A stretch of 64,000 nt of DNA from Bacteroidia bacterium (GTDB taxonomy: Bacteria > Bacteroidota > Bacteroidia > B-17B0 > Aurantibacillaceae). The position numbers and the translations under genes are program-made. Below the pieces are notes generated by a model. The model searched no databases. It saw only the letters and a list, made by a program, of their open reading frames with translations, and was not told the origin of the DNA. The DNA is taken from assembly GCA_026003255.1 (NCBI GenBank), contig BPGX01000002.1, positions 512,330-576,329 on the forward strand. The letters are read 5' to 3'. This document shows, piece after piece, positions 56,661 to 64,000 of the stretch. Every line of letters starts with the position of its first letter. Positions within the stretch are counted from its first letter, which is position 1.

Positions 56661-56749
56661 TTTGCCCTGATTGAGTGAATAATGCATTTCATTTATTGAA
56701 TAGTAGGTTTTATTGAGTGAAATTTTTGTTAAATAGAGAATATAGTGTT

Positions 56750-56758
56750 TATATTTGC
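56750..56758 (+). promoter_or_regulatory. -7 element of the first SprB-repeat gene
   Basis: TATATTTGC, perfect TAnnTTTGY, 25 bp before ATG 56784. TGTGGATAA (a DnaA-box consensus reversed) lies at 56766-56774 in the leader; a single box is likely chance. Confidence 0.6.
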
Positions 56759-56783
56759 AGTGAAATGTGGATAACGATAAATT

Positions 56784-59700
56784 ATGATTCGAAGTAATTT
56801 TGGTACATATATTTTCTTTTTCTCAATAATATTTTTTCTTAAAAGTTTTTTCTCTCAAACTACATATACCTTTAACTTCACAGGTGCTGTTCAGAATTGG
56901 GTGGTTCCGGCAGGTGTTTGTCAAATTGAAGTGAAGGTCTGGGGAGCAGGTGGTGGTGGTGGTGGTACAGATGCACAACCTACATCCAATGGAGGAAATG
57001 GCGGGTTTGTTCAAGCTACTATAAATGTGAATCCGGGAGATAACATTACAATTTATACAGGTGGTGGTGGGGGTGGTGGTGCAAATGGTGGAAATGCACC
57101 TGGTGGTATTGGTGGGTGGGGATATGGAAATGGTGGTAATGGTGGTAATTCTGGACCGAGTGGCGGATCTGGTGCGGGTGGAGGCGGAGGCGGTGCCTCA
57201 GCGGTTTTAGTCAATGGTAATGTAGTAGTTGTAGCAGGAGGCGGCGGTGGTTCAGGAGGTGCCGGATGTGGAAGTGGGTGTGGGTGTACAAACGGTGCAT
57301 CTGGCGTGGGTGGAGCAGGAGGCGGCTCAAACGGTGGAAATGGCGTTTCGGGTGCTACAGGAGGTATAAGTGGGGCAAGTGGAACACCTAACGGACAAAA
57401 TGGTCAAAATAAAGGCGGTGATGGTGCCGGAGGAGGTGGTGGTGGTGGTGGATACAATGGTGGTGGTGGTGGTACAGTAGCTTCCTGTGATGGAAGTGCT
57501 GGTGGTGGTGGTGGTGGTAATAGTTATTGCAATGGAATAGGATGTAATTTGATAACAGGGGGAGGAGCAAGCGGCGGGGCACCGGGTAGTGCAGGTGCCA
57601 ATGGTACAGTACAAATTACCATTACTGCTTCAACAAGTATTGTTTCAGCCAATATCGTTTCTCAAAACATCACTTGTAATGGTTTTGCCAATGGTTCTGC
57701 TACCTTGAATGTAACAGGAGGTACACCACCAATTACTTATACATGGAGCAATGGTTCAAACAGTCAGAGTGTAAGCGGGTTAGCACCAGGTACTTATACT
57801 GTTCAATACAACGATGCAGGTGGCTGTGTGTTTTCAAAAACAGTGAATATTACTCAACCACCAGCATTGAACATTACCGGTGTGCAAACAAGGTCATTGC
57901 AGTGTTACGGACAAAGCAACGGTTCTGCTACTGTAAATGTTACAGGAGGTACGAGTCCTTATTCGTACAATTGGGCGCCGGCACCGGGATCTACTCCGAA
58001 TAATACGGTGAATGGATTATCAGCTGGCAGTTACACGGTGTCTGTTACAGATGCGAATGGTTGTCCTACTCAAACCGCATCTTTTAATATCAATCAACCG
58101 CCGGATATTACTATCAGCATTACTGCAACAGATGTTGCCTGTTATGGAGGAAGCGATGGTGTCGCATTAGGTAATGCGAGCGGCGGTGCAGGATTTTTTA
58201 ATTTTGCTTGGACAGATGGTACTAATACTATTAGTGTAAATCCTTATGCAGGTAACTTATCTGCTGGTGATTATACTTTAATTGTAACGGATATTTATGG
58301 ATGTGTGAAAATGGATAGTATTGATATTGGAGAACCACCACCTTTAAATATCTTAATACTCAACACCCAAAGTGTAAGTTGTAATGGAGGAAATGATGGA
58401 TCTGCAGACGTATTGGGTGTTGGAGGTGTTGGAGGATTTACCTATCAATGGAATCCGGGTGGGTTTACTACTTCTAATATCTCTAATTTACAAGCAGGAA
58501 CATATACAGTATATGTTACAGATACTAATAATTGTGTAATAGACACAACCATAACCATTATTGAACCGCCAGCTCTAACTTTAACAGCAGTTGAACAACA
58601 AAGTGTACTGTGTTACGGAACCTATAATGGTATTGCCAGTTGTACAGTTACAGGAGGAATGCCAAATTATAATTATACCTGGTACGATGCTCAGGGTAAT
58701 ATAGTGTCTATTACTTATACTGCTGCTAATCTTGGGGCAGGGAATTATACAGTAGTTGTAAAAGACAACAATAATTGTACTATTCAATCGGCTGTTCAAA
58801 TTATTCAACCACCTCCCATTAGTTTTACTGTCAACCAACAAGTTGACAATACTGGCTGTTTTGGTATACCTACTAATACAGTGTATATTAATGCAAACGG
58901 AGGGGTTGGTAGTTATACCTATACATCTACTCCACCAGGTATAACTTCATCTGTAAACATCAATGTGCCACAAGGTACTTATACTATTTCTGTTGGGGAT
59001 GCCAATGGATGTACAACGAATACTGTTTTTAATGTGATACTTCCACCGCCCTATTCGGCTACTGTGATGCAAACACAAAGCGTTACTTGTAATGGATTGT
59101 CCAATGGATCTGCCTCGGTATCGGTTGTAGGAGGTGGAGGTTCATATACTTTTACATGGCAACCTATAAATTGGTATGGTCAAACAGCGTACAGTTTAAG
59201 TGCAGGTGTTTACACCGTTTACATTAAAGATTTAAATGGATGTATATTAAGTGACACTGTTCAGATATTTGAACCACCTCCTGTTATGATTAATTCTATT
59301 ATTTCTAATCCTGCTACCTGTGGAAATGCGAATGGTAGCGCTACCGTTACAGCATCAGGAGGCACAAGTCCATTAACATACAGCTGGAGTTCTGTTCCGG
59401 TTCAAACTAATTCGGTCGCAACGGGATTAACAGGAGGATTGACTTATTCTGTATTTGTAAGTGATGCTAATAATTGTACCGTGATGGATACCATAACCAT
59501 TGCTGCTCCTCCACCTCCTCTGATTGTTTCAACAAGTTATACACCGCCTTTATGTTTTGGAGGAAGTGATGGATCTGCGTCCGTAACATTTATCAATGGA
59601 ACACCACCTACTACCATAAATTGGCAGCCAGGAAATCATCCTCCATTAACAACCATTAATAATATTCCTGCTAACACTTATACAGTTACAATTACAGATG

Positions 59701-61043
59701 CTTATGGATGTAATACATATACTACCATCAATGTAATTCAACCGCCGGCACTGAGTTTGCAGGTTACACCTTCTCATACGATATGTTACGGAACGAGTGG
59801 TACTGTGCAAGCTATTCCAACAGGTGGAACCCCACCATACACATACAATTGGAACCCTTCTATTTTTACCGATGGAGGACCGCATTATCAAGCATTAACC
59901 ATTTCCTCTAATTATATCGTCAATGTTACTGATGCTAATGGATGTACAATTGGTCCGGATACAGTAAAAATAACTGTTTTACCACCATTATTAGCTTCCG
60001 GAAGTTTTACATCAGTTTGTGAACAACAACAACCTGCTACAATATGGGCAAATATTACTAGTCCAGGTAATGGAGGACCTTATACTTATACATGGTCTAC
60101 TGGTGCCACAACACCATCTATTACCGTTACGGGTATTTATCCTACTCAGCCTAATACATACACGGTAACAATTTCAGATGGATGTTCTGTACCAAATGCG
60201 ACTGCTGTAGCAACTGTTTCTGTTTATCCATTGCCAAAAGGATATTTCACTTCTGATTTTGTGGAAGGTTGTCCACCTCTGAATGTGTACTTTTCTGCTA
60301 TTTCCAATGGTGCTGGTGACTCCTATCAATGGGACTTTGGAAACGGGAATACAGCAAGTGGAAGCCCTGTAAGTTCAGAATATACTGCAGTAGGTTCTTA
60401 CTCCGTTAAACTAACAATTACATCTCAATATGGATGTTATATTGATACTATTGCTAATCCATACATAGTTGTTCATCCGAAGCCAATAGCAGATTTTGAA
60501 GCCGATAGATACGAAACGTCTATTTTTGATCCAGTATTTACATTTACCAACTTATCACAAGGAGCCACCAATTATTTATGGGACTTTGGAGCACCCAATC
60601 AACCCAACAATCAAACCACGTTTGCTAATCCTATACATTATTACAATTTACCTGGTGAATATAATGTTACTTTGTTAGCAATTAATGAATTTGGTTGTGA
60701 AGATAGGATTTCTAAACCAATAAAAGTAACTCCTGACTTTGTGTTATATATTCCGGATGCATTTACTCCTGACGGAAATGGTGTGAATGATGTGTTTCAA
60801 CCCAAAGGGGTTGGTATTTTAGAAACGCCATATAAGATGTATATTTACGATAGATGGGGTGAAGTGATTTTTACATCTGAAAATTTCTTTACAGGGTGGG
60901 ATGGTAGAGTTAAAAAAACAGGGAAGATGGCTGAGCAGGGTGTATATGTGTATAAAATAATTGTAGAAGATTTATTACATAGAGAGCATTCATTTGTTGG
61001 ACATGTTACATTAATTGGAAATATTAAAGATGGAAATTATTAA
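56784..61043 (+). CDS. Giant SprB-repeat surface protein with T9SS type B (gliding-associated) C-terminus
   Basis: The 1419-residue secreted protein has a signal peptide (to about FFSQ), a beta domain VVPAGVCQIEVKVWGAGG, a glycine-rich stretch (about 52-270), about ten SprB-type repeats of roughly 75-80 residues (about 285-1095; each with a Cys pair and SAGTYTVYVTD-like and EPPALN-like sequences), two PKD-like domains (near 1140-1325 with YQWDFGNG and YLWDFGAP) and the C-terminal domain beginning YIPDAFTPDGNGVND with YDRWGEVIF. The C-terminal class is exported by the T9SS; SprB is a gliding adhesin. Adhesion is inferred. Confidence 0.9.
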   Translation: MIRSNFGTYIFFFSIIFFLKSFFSQTTYTFNFTGAVQNWVVPAGVCQIEVKVWGAGGGGGGTDAQPTSNGGNGGFVQATINVNPGDNITIYTGGGGGGGANGGNAPGGIGGWGYGNGGNGGNSGPSGGSGAGGGGGGASAVLVNGNVVVVAGGGGGSGGAGCGSGCGCTNGASGVGGAGGGSNGGNGVSGATGGISGASGTPNGQNGQNKGGDGAGGGGGGGGYNGGGGGTVASCDGSAGGGGGGNSYCNGIGCNLITGGGASGGAPGSAGANGTVQITITASTSIVSANIVSQNITCNGFANGSATLNVTGGTPPITYTWSNGSNSQSVSGLAPGTYTVQYNDAGGCVFSKTVNITQPPALNITGVQTRSLQCYGQSNGSATVNVTGGTSPYSYNWAPAPGSTPNNTVNGLSAGSYTVSVTDANGCPTQTASFNINQPPDITISITATDVACYGGSDGVALGNASGGAGFFNFAWTDGTNTISVNPYAGNLSAGDYTLIVTDIYGCVKMDSIDIGEPPPLNILILNTQSVSCNGGNDGSADVLGVGGVGGFTYQWNPGGFTTSNISNLQAGTYTVYVTDTNNCVIDTTITIIEPPALTLTAVEQQSVLCYGTYNGIASCTVTGGMPNYNYTWYDAQGNIVSITYTAANLGAGNYTVVVKDNNNCTIQSAVQIIQPPPISFTVNQQVDNTGCFGIPTNTVYINANGGVGSYTYTSTPPGITSSVNINVPQGTYTISVGDANGCTTNTVFNVILPPPYSATVMQTQSVTCNGLSNGSASVSVVGGGGSYTFTWQPINWYGQTAYSLSAGVYTVYIKDLNGCILSDTVQIFEPPPVMINSIISNPATCGNANGSATVTASGGTSPLTYSWSSVPVQTNSVATGLTGGLTYSVFVSDANNCTVMDTITIAAPPPPLIVSTSYTPPLCFGGSDGSASVTFINGTPPTTINWQPGNHPPLTTINNIPANTYTVTITDAYGCNTYTTINVIQPPALSLQVTPSHTICYGTSGTVQAIPTGGTPPYTYNWNPSIFTDGGPHYQALTISSNYIVNVTDANGCTIGPDTVKITVLPPLLASGSFTSVCEQQQPATIWANITSPGNGGPYTYTWSTGATTPSITVTGIYPTQPNTYTVTISDGCSVPNATAVATVSVYPLPKGYFTSDFVEGCPPLNVYFSAISNGAGDSYQWDFGNGNTASGSPVSSEYTAVGSYSVKLTITSQYGCYIDTIANPYIVVHPKPIADFEADRYETSIFDPVFTFTNLSQGATNYLWDFGAPNQPNNQTTFANPIHYYNLPGEYNVTLLAINEFGCEDRISKPIKVTPDFVLYIPDAFTPDGNGVNDVFQPKGVGILETPYKMYIYDRWGEVIFTSENFFTGWDGRVKKTGKMAEQGVYVYKIIVEDLLHREHSFVGHVTLIGNIKDGNY

Positions 61044-61054
61044 AACTTAAATAT

Positions 61055-64000
61055 ATGAAAACGATAATTAGATTTTGGGGATATTTAATATGGCTACTAC
61101 CGTTAGTAGCAATCGCTCAAAATCATCAACACACTCATGACGAATCAGAAGATTTAGAAAAAAAATTTCCATTTGTAAATTATGTTTTTGATGCAGATTC
61201 GTTAGAAGGATTTAATTGGGAAGAAGCCAATAGAATAGCGCAAGAAGAACATTTAAAAGGGTTTGATTATAAATTTTTTATGTACAATATGAAGCGGGCA
61301 TTTATTAATGAAAAGTATAATTTATATGCATTAAGTAACACTAAAATAATTAATTCAGGAACCATTCAAACAGCGGCTTGTAATAATGAAGATTTTGAAC
61401 AAGGTAATTTTAATGGATGGACAACAAGTGGTACTGCGCCTTTACAGATTAGAACTACGCCATTTAATGATCCAATTGTCGGGCCAATACCTAACTCACC
61501 TCTTGGAGGTACACAAATTGCTCAAATTAATGATTTAGCTGGAGGTTATTTGACTAGAACCATCTCTAAAACTTTTGTAGTAGGACCTGGAAACACGTTT
61601 TTTCAAGTAGCTTTTATTGCTGTTTTACAGGATCCAGGACATTCATGCTCCTGTCAACCAAAATTTACTTTGCAAGTAGCGGTAAATGGGAATCCATTGG
61701 GTTGTCCTAATTTTAATATTGTGGCAGGACCGTGTTCTAATTATGGTTGTCCACAATGGCAAAATGCTGGTGGAACAATTTACAATCCAACATGGCAGGT
61801 AGCCACTTTAGATTTAACGCCATATATGGGACAAAATGTTACAATTACTATTTCAGCTATTGATTGCTGTGCTTATGGTCATGGTGGAATGGTTTATATA
61901 GATGCTTTGTGTGGCGACAATACTATTGTGAATCAGGTATTGAACAACTGTGGTCCTACAGCCACTGTTACCGCACTTCCGATGCAAGGGAATTACAACT
62001 GGAATGGACCTAGTGGAAGTGGGATAACTAACTATACGGGCGCTACATTTACAACAAATGTTCCCGGGACATATACCTTAACTATCAGTGGTCCATGTTA
62101 TTGTGCACCTCTGGTAAAAACCGTTCAGGTGAATTTAATACCCTTACCCATTACTGGTTTTACGACTTCAAAAAACTGTAGAACATTTACTATCACTAAT
62201 ACAGGGGATCCGGCACCTTCTGTACAATCGTATACTATTACAGGAAATGCCGTGCCTTCAACTTTTACAACCACTTCACCTAATAGTGTTGTGAGTTTCC
62301 CGGATGGTGGAGTGTTTACAATTTATCAGGAAATTAATAATGGAACCTGTGTTGGGAACTATTCTGCAAATGTGATAGTCCCGTTTGATCCAATTTTAAG
62401 TGTAACCAATTCAAGCGTGTCATGTTATGGTTATTCAGATGGTAGTATTTTGACGAGTGCTAATAATGGAACAAACCCGTATAATTTTTCAATTACGCCT
62501 GTTCTGGGAATTTCAAACACAACGAATAATGACTTTAATGTAATGAACTTGCCGGCAGGAAATTATACTATTAACGTGATTGATGGTTCAGGATGCCAAT
62601 CTTTTACTACGACTAATATCCCAGAGCCACCTCCTGTTGTATTATCAGTTTCATCTACACCTGCTACTTGTTATCAATTTAGTGATGGCTCTGCTTCCGT
62701 TCAGGCCAATGGTGGTACAGGTAATTATATTTATTACGAATGGCAACCCTATGGTGGAGCCGGAAGCACTATGAGTACTGCTAACTATTTGATGGCAGGT
62801 ACATACACTGTATTAGTGATGGATGATAACAATTGTATTGCTACTCAAACTGTACAAGTAACGGAACCTCCTGCTATTTCAGTAAGCGTTGTGTCCAATA
62901 GCATTACTTGCTATAATGGAAGTGATGGTAGCGCTACGATTACTGCTTCGGGAGGTACGGGTCCATTTACATACAGCTGGAATCCAAATGTTAGTAATAG
63001 TAATGTCATTTCAAACGTTCCTTACGATACGTATACCTGTACCATTATTGATAACAATGGCTGTTCTAAAATGGAGTATGTTCCAATAAATCAGCCACAA
63101 CAAGTAAAATTTTTGTTTACTACTGTTCCGGATAGGTGTAATCAAAACAATGGAATGATATTCAGTAATGTTCAAGGAGGCGTACAACCGTATCAATATC
63201 AATGGAGCACAGGTGCCATAAATACAACAAGCGTATCTGGATTGGCGGGAAATCAAGTTTATACACTTACAATAACGGATGCTAATAATTGTGTTTACTC
63301 TGATACAGTTAGAGTACCTGCTCCATCTGTTCCACAAATTACTTCTATGACCTTTACTCCGCCTTTATGTAATGGTGGAAATAATGGAATAATAGCAGCA
63401 ACCTTTACTAATGGTACAGATCCGTTTTATCTGGATTGGTTACCATATCATTATCACGATAGTATAGTAAATGGTGTATCAGCCGGGACATATACATTAG
63501 TTGTTACAGATTACTATGGTTGTACCACTTCTTCCGTCATAACAGTTACGCAACCTGCACCATTAGGATTAATTACTTCGCCAGATCAAGTAATATGTTA
63601 TGGGAATAGTGTCAATTTAATGGCTGCGGCATACAATGGTACTGCCCCATATCAATACTATTGGGATGCTGCCAGTGGTTTGAGTGGTGCTGGTCCTCAT
63701 ATTGTCAATAATTTGACAACAACTACAACGTATAGTGTTTTTGCGGTTGATACGAATGGATGTAAGACACCACAAAAAATTATTACTATTATTGTAAAAC
63801 CACCACTTAAACTCAAAGATGACACTATCTGGATTTGTTCAGAGGATAGTTATACTTTACATCCATATATTACTTCTCCTGGAAATAATGGTCCCTATCA
63901 ATGGTTCTGGAATACAGGGGCTAATACACAGGATATTGTGATTACAGCAGATTACAATAATCAACCACAAATTTATAGCGTCTATGTGGATGATGGATGC
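61055..64000 (+). CDS. Second giant SprB-repeat surface protein, cut by the window end
   Basis: The frame is open from ATG 61055 to the last base (982 codons) and has no stop. It begins with a signal peptide (to about AIAQ) and a His/Asp/Glu-rich NHQHTHDESEDLEKK region, then a jelly-roll-like domain with FEQGNFNGWTTSG (residues about 115-290), then five or six SprB-type repeats, and it ends at the window edge in a segment paralogous to the last repeats of the 56784 gene (TSPGNNGPYQWFWNTGANT). The two genes lie 11 bp apart, so this looks like a tandem duplication with a different N-terminus. Confidence 0.88.
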   Translation, partial: MKTIIRFWGYLIWLLPLVAIAQNHQHTHDESEDLEKKFPFVNYVFDADSLEGFNWEEANRIAQEEHLKGFDYKFFMYNMKRAFINEKYNLYALSNTKIINSGTIQTAACNNEDFEQGNFNGWTTSGTAPLQIRTTPFNDPIVGPIPNSPLGGTQIAQINDLAGGYLTRTISKTFVVGPGNTFFQVAFIAVLQDPGHSCSCQPKFTLQVAVNGNPLGCPNFNIVAGPCSNYGCPQWQNAGGTIYNPTWQVATLDLTPYMGQNVTITISAIDCCAYGHGGMVYIDALCGDNTIVNQVLNNCGPTATVTALPMQGNYNWNGPSGSGITNYTGATFTTNVPGTYTLTISGPCYCAPLVKTVQVNLIPLPITGFTTSKNCRTFTITNTGDPAPSVQSYTITGNAVPSTFTTTSPNSVVSFPDGGVFTIYQEINNGTCVGNYSANVIVPFDPILSVTNSSVSCYGYSDGSILTSANNGTNPYNFSITPVLGISNTTNNDFNVMNLPAGNYTINVIDGSGCQSFTTTNIPEPPPVVLSVSSTPATCYQFSDGSASVQANGGTGNYIYYEWQPYGGAGSTMSTANYLMAGTYTVLVMDDNNCIATQTVQVTEPPAISVSVVSNSITCYNGSDGSATITASGGTGPFTYSWNPNVSNSNVISNVPYDTYTCTIIDNNGCSKMEYVPINQPQQVKFLFTTVPDRCNQNNGMIFSNVQGGVQPYQYQWSTGAINTTSVSGLAGNQVYTLTITDANNCVYSDTVRVPAPSVPQITSMTFTPPLCNGGNNGIIAATFTNGTDPFYLDWLPYHYHDSIVNGVSAGTYTLVVTDYYGCTTSSVITVTQPAPLGLITSPDQVICYGNSVNLMAAAYNGTAPYQYYWDAASGLSGAGPHIVNNLTTTTTYSVFAVDTNGCKTPQKIITIIVKPPLKLKDDTIWICSEDSYTLHPYITSPGNNGPYQWFWNTGANTQDIVITADYNNQPQIYSVYVDDGC

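Noticed and set aside
56766..56774. DnaA box in the SprB-repeat gene leader
   Set aside because: A single 9-mer in AT-rich DNA is expected by chance.
56823..57614. Antisense open frames within the glycine-rich part of the SprB-repeat gene
   Set aside because: They are translations of GGT/GGA repeats read backwards (His/Thr-rich) with no start context.

Overview
The window is AT-rich DNA (about one third G+C by eye) from a member of the Bacteroidota. The evidence is the promoter element TAnnTTTGY ahead of most transcription units, the lack of clear Shine-Dalgarno sequences, type IX secretion (T9SS) sorting domains, giant SprB-repeat adhesins and a futalosine-pathway menaquinone gene. The nitrate locus marks a facultative nitrate respirer, perhaps Chitinophagales-like; the genus cannot be told from the sequence.

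Positions 1-21300 form one anaerobic nitrate-respiration island. The parts are: end of an outer-membrane porin; narK with an MbnP/MbnH-type copper-protein/diheme-enzyme pair; moaE, divergent from a hemerythrin-moaA-modE-modA-modB-modC operon; a diheme cytochrome c followed by narGHJI; a membrane protein followed by moeA, mobA, moaD and a moaC-mogA fusion; and an FNR-type regulator gene. Molybdate uptake, cofactor synthesis, enzyme, nitrate transport, electron-transfer cytochrome and regulator thus sit together. At five promoters here I find TGAT-N4-ATCA boxes (one with a single mismatch) centred 29.5-30.5 bp upstream of the -7 element. One box lies exactly midway between the divergent moaE and hemerythrin promoters, the nar promoter has two boxes 22 bp apart, and the regulator gene has its own box.

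Positions 21300-38500 are mostly housekeeping: rimM-pyrG, HU, murI-recN, a YebC/TACO1-family gene, a sterol-desaturase-family protein, a glycosyltransferase/GNAT pair, groES-groEL, then mqnE-pyk-hemL. A two-gene DpnI/DpnD-like cassette (methyl-directed restriction) sits between groEL and mqnE; the small dpnD partner is only 57 codons.

Positions 38500-56700 hold plsC-gatC, a PorE-like envelope protein with tandem SPOR-like domains, pcm, a YugP-type protease, a TIMP-like lipoprotein-sized secreted protein, a GNAT enzyme, YfhO, coaBC, a T9SS cargo, a LecA-like secreted protein, an acyl-CoA carboxylase beta subunit and an AlgI/AlgX-like polysaccharide O-acetylation pair. Positions 56784-64000 carry two tandem giant SprB-repeat surface proteins, the second cut by the window end.

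Intergenic regions contain dispersed repeats: three copies of a 270-285 bp element with degenerate inverted ends (family A), three copies of a 100 bp element that ends in a -7-like promoter sequence facing a neighbouring gene (family B), and two copies of a related 55-60 bp unit (family D). I found no rRNA, tRNA, CRISPR array, transposase or prophage.
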